Below, piece after piece: positions 15,623-21,990 of a stretch of DNA of 25,338 nt. The DNA is from an uncultured Collinsella sp. GTDB lineage: Bacteria > Actinomycetota > Coriobacteriia > Coriobacteriales > Coriobacteriaceae. The position numbers were made by a program, and so were the translations under genes. The stretch is taken from positions 1 to 25,338 of the forward strand of contig UQMV01000034.1 in the NCBI GenBank assembly GCA_900542315.1, given 5' to 3'. A model generated the notes under the pieces. The model saw only the letters and a program-made list of their open reading frames with translations. It did not search any database and was not told where the DNA came from. Within the stretch, counting starts at the first letter, position 1; every line of letters begins with the position of its first letter.

Positions 15623-15822
15623 TGCTCGTCTTGGCCACCTTGCTCGCTGAGGGGAAGTGCTGCGGCAAAAGTGATGAGGACCAGTTCATAGGCTCCAACT
15701 GCGGTGACTCCGACCGCCACATTTGCTCCCCACACGATGTAATACATGTCGAACCAAGTTTCCGTTCCAAGAGTCGATGCTCTGGTCGGATTCATGTTGT
15801 CTACTACGGGCTTCTCGTACAT
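15619..15822 (-). CDS. Candidate RiPP precursor peptide, 67 residues
   Basis: The peptide begins MYEKPVVDNMNPTRASTLG, a polar leader-like stretch. An aromatic segment (TWFDMYYIVWGAN), a Val/Ala/Gly-rich hydrophobic stretch (VAVGVTAVGAYELVLITFAA) and a polar tail (SEQGGQDEQ) follow. There is no Cys, so sactipeptide- or ranthipeptide-type thioether bridges are excluded. The ATG follows the radical SAM stop directly (TAA-ATG), and the next gene overlaps by four bases. This tight placement after a peptide-type radical SAM enzyme is my main reason to call it a precursor. A small single-pass membrane protein is the alternative. Confidence 0.5.
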   Translation of the reverse strand: MYEKPVVDNMNPTRASTLGTETWFDMYYIVWGANVAVGVTAVGAYELVLITFAAALPLSEQGGQDEQ

Positions 15823-16293
15823 TTAACCCAACATCTCCTTCAACGATGAGTTCAACAGTTCATCCGCGGTATCATCAATCAGGTCAACGTGTAGATCACC
15901 TCCCATATCTATATCGCAAATTGTGTCGGACATACGCTCCATGTCGTCAATGGTCCACATGTGGTTACAGAGGTCTTGAACCAGTTTTGTGGACCAAATT
16001 GAGCTAAGTCCGTTGTTCCAGTAATCCTCAAGAGGGTGGTTTCTGATGTTGCCAACCACTAACGGGATATACGGAGAAACGACGATGTCGCCGTTTGCGT
16101 GCACTGAAACCTGATCTAATAGATATCGGTTGTCAGAGAAGCGAATTAGATGGTCGACGGGGTCGCCCCATTGCGGTCGGACATTCGGACGCTTCCGAAG
16201 GAAGTCGTCCTCTTGAATGGCGTGAATCAACGTACGGTATTGGGAATAGTCCGGTCTAATAAATGTGTTCTTTCGCGCACGGCCCAAAACCAT
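15823..16293 (-). CDS. Radical SAM peptide maturase, C-terminal part after frameshift
   Basis: This frame holds the C-terminal part of the enzyme begun at 16901. VLGRARKNTF matches the GRA-R-x-N motif usual after the radical SAM barrel. VSVHANGDIVVSPYIPLVVG followed by NIRNHPLEDYW matches the SPASM/twitch pattern, but the Cys expected before PYIP is Ser, and few Cys follow (LCNHMW, TICDID). Auxiliary clusters may be incomplete or absent. The ATG at 16293 lies inside the overlap with the upstream frame, so separate translation is conceivable. The 67-residue peptide gene follows with no gap. Confidence 0.7.
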   Translation of the reverse strand: MVLGRARKNTFIRPDYSQYRTLIHAIQEDDFLRKRPNVRPQWGDPVDHLIRFSDNRYLLDQVSVHANGDIVVSPYIPLVVGNIRNHPLEDYWNNGLSSIWSTKLVQDLCNHMWTIDDMERMSDTICDIDMGGDLHVDLIDDTADELLNSSLKEMLG

Positions 16294-16901
16294 GAGGGGT
16301 TGGACACGTAGTTCGATAAAGTCACGCGGGGTCCTCTTCGGCCTGTTAGATTTGGTTCTAATAGTGAGATGACATCGGGAAACTGTTCGGTGTTGAACGA
16401 CGTGGGCGTAAATGCGATAGCAAGGTGCAAATCGGAATGGTTGAGTACGGTGGCAACTGCTTCTTCGACGATTTCGAAGGCTCTCTCATGTCCCCTCAGC
16501 CTATCGTGAGCTGACCCAATGCCGTCTAGGCTAAATTGGACGCTTTTGAGTCCGGAATCTTCTAAATCTCGGAGAAGGGATTCCGTGAGGAGAAGCCCGT
16601 TGGTTACCAGGCTCGCTGCAACATTCCCATCTCGCAATATGGGAAGGCAGCGCAAGATATCTTTACTGCGCAACAAGGTTTCTCCTCCACAGAAACACAT
16701 GCTGTAAAGCGACATGTCTGCCATTTCCTTTGCGAAAACAAAAAGTTCATCTGAGGTCAACTCGTCGTGCATGACCTCATTCTCGCCGCTGCTGTTATAG
16801 CAGTGCAGACATCTCAAGTTGCACTTGTTTGTTATGTCAAGGGCGACGTGATGTGGCGCTCTGAGAACGTTGGTGTACTTGTTTTCCGAAACTCGTCCCA
16901 T
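16227..16901 (-). CDS. Radical SAM peptide maturase, N-terminal part
   Basis: ATG 16901 has AAGAGG just upstream, eight bases after the previous stop. The cluster motif CNLRCLHC uses Cys27, Cys31 and Cys34, and CFCGGETLL is the SAM-binding GGE region. NGLLLTESLLRDLEDSGLKS and VQFSLDGIGSAHDRLRG are typical of peptide-modifying SPASM enzymes. The frame fails after LSNYVSNPS. Adding one C to the C4 run near 16290 would read NPLMVLGRARKN and join the C-terminal part, for about 359 residues in all. It is either a natural one-base deletion or an assembly error. Confidence 0.8.
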   Translation of the reverse strand: MGRVSENKYTNVLRAPHHVALDITNKCNLRCLHCYNSSGENEVMHDELTSDELFVFAKEMADMSLYSMCFCGGETLLRSKDILRCLPILRDGNVAASLVTNGLLLTESLLRDLEDSGLKSVQFSLDGIGSAHDRLRGHERAFEIVEEAVATVLNHSDLHLAIAFTPTSFNTEQFPDVISLLEPNLTGRRGPRVTLSNYVSNPSWFWAVRERTHLLDRTIPNTVR

Positions 16902-16909
16902 GGTTCCTC

Positions 16910-17275
16910 TTAACAGACTTCTGAAAAACAGTATACATTCATGCAGTCGCCGTCGCTGCACTCACCTGGAAAAGTGCCAGCGCAAGTGAATTCTGGCTCA
17001 TTGATAAGATTTCGAATTCCTTCGTTTGATGCAATTTCCTTGCTGGTTAGGTTCAGGTGGAAAAAATTGGGAACATCGCAAAATTCTTGACGATAGAAGC
17101 TGGCCGCAGCGGCAATACATTGAACGGCGATGCTTGCGGGGCACAAAAGAAGACAGATGTCTGCGTATCTGAGTAAAGGATTGCTGGAGGGGGCGAGGCC
17201 GAGTAGACCGGTTGGTCTCCCTGACTCATATACAATGAAAAATTCCTTGCTCAGATTGAACAATCCGTTTCGCAC
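16910..17275 (-). CDS. GNAT-type acetyltransferase-like protein, N-terminus uncertain
   Basis: The sequence fits the later part of a GNAT fold. A beta hairpin (EFFIVYESGRPTGLLGLAP) is followed by RYADICLLLCP, a helix (AVQCIAAAASFYRQEF), strand FFHLNLTS, helix NEGIRNLINEPEF and strand DCMNVYCFS. I start at GTG 17275, two bases after the traG stop, but protein-like residues (IVYGWPLSVEQYERPLEV) extend in frame to about 17340, overlapping the traG end. The gene may have lost its start when the cargo joined traG. It precedes the radical SAM gene by eight bases, suggesting a role in modifying the peptide or conferring immunity. Confidence 0.5.
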   Translation of the reverse strand: MRNGLFNLSKEFFIVYESGRPTGLLGLAPSSNPLLRYADICLLLCPASIAVQCIAAAASFYRQEFCDVPNFFHLNLTSKEIASNEGIRNLINEPEFTCAGTFPGECSDGDCMNVYCFSEVC

Positions 17276-17277
17276 CT

Positions 17278-18318
17278 CTAGCGGTCGTTCATACTGCTCG
17301 ACGGAAAGAGGCCAACCGTAGACAATTGTGGGACTTTCTGGTTCTGATGAGCTCGCCTGGCCTGGTATTCCATCCTCTTGGCCGCCTCGTGCTCGCGCGT
17401 CCCCAAATCGAAGTGCTCCTTCGTCGGCATCCGCGTGCAATCGCAGACAGGGGCCCGGAAGCACCCCGCATGTTCCCTGCCCACGCCGTTCTCCGCGGTC
17501 TTCACCACGATGACGCCGTCCTTGTCGGGGGACATCTCCGTCCACTCCCAAGGATGAATCAGGTCGTCGGCGTGCTCGCTGTAGGATGTCGACCCCGTAC
17601 CGCCCGAAGGCCCCCTGCTCGAGCTGGTTCCCATGGTGTGCCGCGTCGTCTTCCCGACTAGCTCGGTGAAATACTGGCGGTCCTCGGCCTCGCCCAGTTT
17701 CATGGCGACCTTGACGCCGCAGTTCGCCAGGATCTTCTTCCGTCCGTCGCGCTCGCCGTACTTGTTCAGCTGAGAGATGTTCTGGACTGCGCCCATCCAG
17801 AACAGGTCGTACGAGCGCCCAAGGCTGAGAAGGCTAGGCAGGCACTCGACCTTCGGCAGGTTCCCCCATTCGTCGCCGAGGATGGACACCGGCCGCGGCA
17901 GCTTTCCACCAGCTGCGTCCGCGATGGAATACACGGCAGCGTAGAGCTGCTCGAACAGGACCGCCGCGATCGCGTTGTAGGGGGAGCCCTCGTCCATCAC
18001 GTGGAGGAACAGCGCGGTCTTCTCGCTCAGGATTCTACTCGGATCGATATCATCGCCCGAGACCATTCGCGCAATCGGCGCCGAAGCGTAGATCCTCAGG
18101 TTGACCTTTAGCGTGGAAACGATGCTCCTCAGCTCGTTGCCGCCGCTCGAGATGAACTGTGAGGCACGCGAGCGGGCCGGATGCCCCTGCGTCAGGGAAC
18201 GGAACAGGCCCTTCAGCGGCTCACACGGATCCTCGCCGGCCCCCTCCGTCCCCAGGCACATGATGTGGTAGACCGTCGCGAGGTGCTTGCAGCCCCGCGG
18301 GCAGCCCTCGTCCAGCAC
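17278..18318 (-). CDS. VirD4/TraG coupling protein, C-terminal part after frameshift
   Basis: This frame carries the later ATPase region: RPVSILGDEWGNLPKVECLP with the Walker B Asp-Glu, then LLSLGRSYDLFWMGAVQNIS, as in T4SS coupling proteins. The frame stays open upstream to the G8 run near 18460 (LPGAEQAADAVARTLIAG is recoverable), so it continues the N-terminal part if one G is removed. The last residues (VPQLSTVGLFPSSSMNDR) overlap GNAT-like coding in another frame, suggesting the C-terminus was cut and given a new ending where cargo joined. The full product would be about 624 residues. Confidence 0.8.
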   Translation of the reverse strand: MLDEGCPRGCKHLATVYHIMCLGTEGAGEDPCEPLKGLFRSLTQGHPARSRASQFISSGGNELRSIVSTLKVNLRIYASAPIARMVSGDDIDPSRILSEKTALFLHVMDEGSPYNAIAAVLFEQLYAAVYSIADAAGGKLPRPVSILGDEWGNLPKVECLPSLLSLGRSYDLFWMGAVQNISQLNKYGERDGRKKILANCGVKVAMKLGEAEDRQYFTELVGKTTRHTMGTSSSRGPSGGTGSTSYSEHADDLIHPWEWTEMSPDKDGVIVVKTAENGVGREHAGCFRAPVCDCTRMPTKEHFDLGTREHEAAKRMEYQARRAHQNQKVPQLSTVGLFPSSSMNDR

Positions 18319-18430
18319 GACCAGAAGGATCGTCGCGGCGAGCAGCGACCGCGCGGATTCCGTCCAGTGACTCGCCTTCGCATCGCCCTCCCCGGCGATG
18401 AGCGTACGGGCGACGGCATCCGCGGCCTGC

Positions 18431-19153
18431 TCAGCCCCCGGCAGATCCCCCCCCGTTCGCGAGCCTATCGACCATTTCCAGTGGATTGAACGTGTCGCTC
18501 TTCTCGGGATGCTGGGCGTCCAGCAGAAGCACCCGGTACCCGCGACGCTCCAGCTCGTCGCCCGTCAACTCGACGAGCTCGCTCTTCACATCGGACACGA
18601 TAATGGTCTGCGGCCTCGATTCCCCGTCATCCGCCTCATACGTCAGCAGACCAATTGTCGGGATCAGCAGCGATCTTGATTTTCCGGCACCCGTTGAGCC
18701 GTCGAGGAACATGTGCCGCCTCGGTTCGAACAGATACTTGGAGCCGAACAGCGTCTTCTCAAACCCGTACACGAATCCTCTGCTTTTCGGCTGTCCGTGC
18801 CCGTCCCAAATCTCCGAGCCCCGGATGGTCTCCGGCCCCGTTTTCACCCGTGCCTCCCCAAGTACACCTCCGTCGGCGGCTCGCTCCTTCGAGGAAGCCG
18901 ATAGCTGCATGAGCACGAATACCGACAGGAACAGCGCGAACGAGGCGAGGCAGCCAGGGACGCAATGAGGCCCCACGTTAATCCACCACCAAATGGTGTT
19001 ATCCACGCTCAGGGTGAATCCGATCGAGCTCAGCTCGATTGGAAATCCGAGGATCATGCAATCGAGGGGAATGGCGATAAGTGGCGCAAACCCCGCGGTA
19101 AGCAGCGCTGCGAAAACCAGCGCCATGACCAGCTTCTCCTTCACGAGAACCAC
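18431..19153 (-). CDS. VirD4/TraG coupling protein, N-terminal part
   Basis: Two hydrophobic regions near residues 8-36 and 66-84 anchor the protein in the membrane. Walker A is GSTGAGKS at 152-159, in HMFLDGSTGAGKSRSLLIPT. The start is GTG 19153, directly after the mobC stop (TAG-GTG). The frame runs off at a G8 tract (about 18455-18462) and ends after ANGGGSAGG; with seven G the frame continues into the downstream part. VirD4 ATPases bring relaxase-DNA to a secretion channel. Slippage at G8 could be phase variation, mutation or sequencing error. Confidence 0.85.
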   Translation of the reverse strand: MVLVKEKLVMALVFAALLTAGFAPLIAIPLDCMILGFPIELSSIGFTLSVDNTIWWWINVGPHCVPGCLASFALFLSVFVLMQLSASSKERAADGGVLGEARVKTGPETIRGSEIWDGHGQPKSRGFVYGFEKTLFGSKYLFEPRRHMFLDGSTGAGKSRSLLIPTIGLLTYEADDGESRPQTIIVSDVKSELVELTGDELERRGYRVLLLDAQHPEKSDTFNPLEMVDRLANGGGSAGG

Positions 19154-19498
19154 CTACTCTCTCGCACGGGCGAGTAGGTCGTTGACCCAGCCCACCGCCG
19201 TCGAGACGATTGAAGTCGCCCGGTTGAGATTATTGAGGACGACCGGATCGGACCCGTAGGTGTTGAGGGCGCGGACCGCCTGGTTGAGGTTCGTGCCGAT
19301 CTTCTTCAACTCAGTCCTGATACCGGCAAGTTCCCCCGCGTCGGCGACCCTGACCGGCTTCTCGCCGCAGAGCAGGGCGGCATCGCGCATGAAGGAGGAC
19401 GGCGGCATGTTCATGGCCGCCGCCTTCTCCTCGATAGCCTTACGCTGCGACTCACTCATCCGTACGTTGATATGCGTATTCATGGAAGTCATAACCAT
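19154..19498 (-). CDS. MobC-like mobilization accessory protein
   Basis: This protein of about 114 residues has an N-terminal RHH-like segment (HINVRMSESQRKAIEEKA) and the MobC/MbeC block TELKKIGTNLNQAVRALNTY. MobC proteins help the relaxase open DNA at oriT. Possible starts are 19498, 19492 and 19483; none has a clear ribosome site. It is directly upstream of traG, where a relaxase gene would usually intervene, but none is present. A perfect GC-rich hairpin lies ten bases before its start. Confidence 0.75.
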   Translation of the reverse strand: MVMTSMNTHINVRMSESQRKAIEEKAAAMNMPPSSFMRDAALLCGEKPVRVADAGELAGIRTELKKIGTNLNQAVRALNTYGSDPVVLNNLNRATSIVSTAVGWVNDLLARARE

Positions 19499-19507
19499 CC
19501 AATCCGA

Positions 19508-19531
19508 GCGGGGCCGACGCATCGGCCCCGC
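19508..19531. repeat. 10-bp GC-rich inverted repeat upstream of mobC, oriT candidate
   Basis: GCGGGGCCGA and its complement are separated by four bases. On the plus strand CCCCTTTTATT follows. mobC genes often lie beside oriT, whose core has such a dyad, so this is a candidate nick region or MobC site. A terminator for plus-strand transcripts or a translation-control hairpin is also possible. Confidence 0.45.
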
Positions 19532-19539
19532 CCCTTTTA

Positions 19540-19815
19540 TTAAGTTGAAATTGTTTGGAGCATCTGACCGATGCGCCCAATCCTCGCCCTCGCCCAGACA
19601 TCGAAGGGGACTCCCGGCAAGCTGCCGAGATATATACGGTATGGCCGCCATTGTTCTCTATAGATATCGAGAGCATCGAGCAGGCGCTTCCGTTCCCAAA
19701 TGAGCTCATCGGCCGAGAGCAGAGGAAGATCCCTGTTCTCGGCGCGCGCGAGCTCATCGGACGACAAGCATGGATTGGGAGCCCGGTATCCACCAATGTA
19801 GGGTCCGGGCTCCAT
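19540..19815 (-). CDS. Hypothetical protein, 91 residues
   Basis: It starts two bases after the helicase stop (TAA-TT-ATG), on the same strand, so it is very probably translated. It is charged and helical in the middle (LSADELIWERKRLLDALDIY), with RPYRIYLGSLPGVPFDVWAR later. I recognise no family. Position between the helicase and mobC suggests a replication or mobilization accessory. Confidence 0.55.
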   Translation of the reverse strand: MEPGPYIGGYRAPNPCLSSDELARAENRDLPLLSADELIWERKRLLDALDIYREQWRPYRIYLGSLPGVPFDVWARARIGRIGQMLQTIST

Positions 19816-19817
19816 AA

Positions 19818-20684
19818 TTAGCCGATTTCGGTAAACGTCGCTGCTGGTGCGTTGAACTCAAACTCGACAATACCGCAGGAACCGTAACGGTTCTTTGTGA
19901 TTGAAGCAATGACGGGCCGTTTTTTAAGCAACATATTGGCATTACGCTCTTCGGGCTTATCGCCCTTAATAGAAAGCGACATAACGAGATCTGCCGAATA
20001 CTCGAACATGTTGCACCCGCCTATCGCCTGAAGCCCGGTGGTCTGCTTGTCGTAATTAACGCGGTTAATTGATGAGATAGCGAAGAGCGGACAATGGGCC
20101 TCATCCACGATTCGGCGGAGCTCGGAAGCGACGAGCTTGAGGCCGATACGCTCGTCGGCAATGCGCAGTTCCTGCGGCAAAGAGACGATTTGCGCGTAAT
20201 CAACAATAACCAGTGGCGGTTCGCCATGTTTATCGGCAACCTCTTCGATTGCCTTTCGCATCCCGGCATATTTAATTTCACCAGGAATGATATACATTCG
20301 CTCGGCGATGCTGCGGGCGTAAATGTCGAGAACCTTCTCGAAGAGCCCGCGTTTGTCCTCAGACATGCCATCGCCGTTCATATCATCGTGCGTGAGCTCG
20401 CCGCCCGAGATGCGGGTGAGGCTCTTCGCGAGCATGCTGTCTCGCCCGAGCTCGCCCTCAAAGATGACCACCGGATGGCCAGCAATGGCCCATCCGTCGG
20501 CGATTTGCTGCATAAACGTTGTTTTGCCCGTACCGGGTCCGCCGGGGACGATGCACAGGTATTGACGAAGGCCTCCGAGGATAGTATCCAGCGCACCGTG
20601 TTCGATATGCCCAAGCGGCCTATTCTTTAAGATACGCAAGGCGGTCTCGTCGAGGCCGACGCTCATGGGATTTAAAGCCGGCAC
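19818..20684 (-). CDS. DnaB-like replicative helicase core (RecA-fold ATPase)
   Basis: This 288-residue protein has Walker A GGPGTGKT (48-55), Walker B LVIVDYAQ (158-165) and a sensor-like FAISSINRVNY. The end, ITKNRYGSCGIVEFEFNA, is typical of the DnaB C-terminal domain. The N-terminal primase-binding domain is missing, as in small element-encoded helicases. Such proteins help replicate the excised circle during transfer. No primase or initiator is recognisable nearby. GTG 20684 overlaps the previous gene by 13 bases and has GGAGG about ten bases before; ATG 20666 is an alternative start. Confidence 0.8.
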   Translation of the reverse strand: MPALNPMSVGLDETALRILKNRPLGHIEHGALDTILGGLRQYLCIVPGGPGTGKTTFMQQIADGWAIAGHPVVIFEGELGRDSMLAKSLTRISGGELTHDDMNGDGMSEDKRGLFEKVLDIYARSIAERMYIIPGEIKYAGMRKAIEEVADKHGEPPLVIVDYAQIVSLPQELRIADERIGLKLVASELRRIVDEAHCPLFAISSINRVNYDKQTTGLQAIGGCNMFEYSADLVMSLSIKGDKPEERNANMLLKKRPVIASITKNRYGSCGIVEFEFNAPAATFTEIG

Positions 20685-20926
20685 GGTTCGCTCGCCTCCA
20701 ATTCATGGAGGTATGCAAAGAAGCTCGATTCAAGGATGTAAATGCGGCGGTGCAACGCAATCGCGCGCCCGCTCTCCTTCATCATCTTCGAGGCCGTAAC
20801 CGGACTCAAGCCGGTTATCTTGCACACTTCAGCGATGCCAAGAAGGCGCTCGTGGCCCAAGTTGGAATCAGAAGAAACCGCAGTTGATGCTTGTACGGCA
20901 GCGTACGGTTCAGGCTCTACAATCAT
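20672..20926 (-). CDS. Small HTH protein, excisionase-like
   Basis: This 84-residue protein contains a MerR/Xis-like winged-helix pattern (LLGIAEVCKITGLSPVTASK, then a basic wing ending in RRIYILESSFFAYLHEL). Such proteins act as excisionases or regulators of element genes. It is the first gene of the leftward backbone operon, followed with overlap by the helicase gene. AAAGGA lies before the ATG. Excisionase is inferred from size, fold and an integrase-bearing element; regulator of the divergent promoter is equally possible. Confidence 0.6.
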   Translation of the reverse strand: MIVEPEPYAAVQASTAVSSDSNLGHERLLGIAEVCKITGLSPVTASKMMKESGRAIALHRRIYILESSFFAYLHELEASEPCRL

Positions 20927-21188
20927 GGTAGAATCCTTTCAGGCTAGCTCGCCCCTCCCCCTTCGTCGCCAAACTTAGATAGGGAAGGGCGGGCGGCTTT
21001 TTAATCAATGACCGAAAATAAAATAACTCCTTTCAAACAAGCTGGTCAGGCGCTTACTGTTTATATTGTGACACTGTCTGTTTCACAATCATATCTAGTT
21101 ACAGTTCTAATTTCTAATTCACTTTCTGACTGTATAGACTTTATTGTCTGACTGATTTAATATATATACAACGATGATTGGAGTGGTT
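20927..21188. promoter_or_regulatory. AT-rich divergent control region
   Basis: This region separates the leftward backbone operon from the rightward 254-residue gene. A 7-bp-arm palindrome, ATTGTGA/TCACAAT (21065-21089), lies in it. TCTGACTG occurs twice exactly 22 bases apart (21125 and 21147), two helical turns, and a possible promoter near TTGTCT (21145-21150) precedes the right-hand gene. These suit binding of a regulator or replication protein. No gene is seen. Confidence 0.5.
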
Positions 21189-21953
21189 ATGGGACGTTTA
21201 CCATTATCCGGAAGTAAGATGCGGAAAATAAAGTTCGGAACAACTGTTCAGGCGACGACCCCGGAGAAAATCGAAGAGCTACGCCTCAAGAACCCCGAAT
21301 CAGTCAGAAGCACCGGCGAGGCTATCGACTATCTATGCAACCTGCTCACGGGGTTGCAGCCGAGGGTCGCCAGGGCCCTCGATGAGGCGTGCCTCAGGGA
21401 AGCTCGGCAAATCACCAATGAAATGAAGGCCCTTCCCGTAGACGGATCCGAAGAAATGAGTTTTAGTCAATTGGAACTTTATCGAGAGCAATTCCAGAGG
21501 CTCCACGACCATTTCTCTTTATATTGCGAGAAAGAGGAGAGGCCCCAGGGAATGCGACGGGTCGATCTCCTCGGCGGCGATTTCGCTGTCCTCCCCTCCT
21601 CTTGGACTTTATTGGAAACAGAGGAATGCGCGAAGTCTTGCAGCCAGGTCGGAATTATTGAAATTCGCGGCGGCGCAAAATACGATGCGCCTCATTTTGC
21701 CTTCTTCCATAACGGAGAGTACAGTCAAAAGGACAAATTGCAGCGCGCAACCAAACTCTGGCCCCGCATGACCGACGTGATGCGCGACGAGGTCAAACTG
21801 GTCACAGATGATGAGGGACATTACCTAAATATGGACGAGCACCTAGCCGCCCCCATCATCTGTTATTTCAACCTTCTAGATGCCAGCTACTATCAGTCTA
21901 TGGAGCTGGAGCCGCCATATGGCGCAATGATCTACCGAAACAATGTCGCTTAA
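21189..21953 (+). CDS. Hypothetical protein with RHH-like N-terminus
   Basis: This 254-residue protein starts at ATG 21189 (MGRLPLSGSKMRK), supported by GGAG; an in-frame ATG at 21174 has none. Residues about 13-50 (IKFGTTVQATTPEKIEELRL then STGEAIDYLCNLL) resemble a ribbon-helix-helix DNA-binding domain. The remainder (GGDFAVLPSSWTLLETEECA; GIIEIRGGAKYDAPHFAFFH) matches no family I know. It is the only rightward backbone gene, has its own terminator, and faces the leftward operon, so control of excision or copy number is a reasonable guess. Confidence 0.6.
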   Translation: MGRLPLSGSKMRKIKFGTTVQATTPEKIEELRLKNPESVRSTGEAIDYLCNLLTGLQPRVARALDEACLREARQITNEMKALPVDGSEEMSFSQLELYREQFQRLHDHFSLYCEKEERPQGMRRVDLLGGDFAVLPSSWTLLETEECAKSCSQVGIIEIRGGAKYDAPHFAFFHNGEYSQKDKLQRATKLWPRMTDVMRDEVKLVTDDEGHYLNMDEHLAAPIICYFNLLDASYYQSMELEPPYGAMIYRNNVA

Positions 21954-21982
21954 AAAAGAGGCCCCAAAGGGGCCTCTTTTTT
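21952..21982. terminator. Bidirectional terminator between convergent genes
   Basis: A perfect 13-bp stem, AAAAAGAGGCCCC and complement with loop AAA, gives T-runs on both strands. It starts at the stop of the rightward gene and lies nine bases from the integrase stop. Confidence 0.85.
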
Positions 21983-21990
21983 AGCCCTTT

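Noticed and set aside
16227..16293. Programmed frameshift in the radical SAM gene
   Set aside because: There is no heptameric slippery site and no clear downstream stem; a single lost C explains it more simply.
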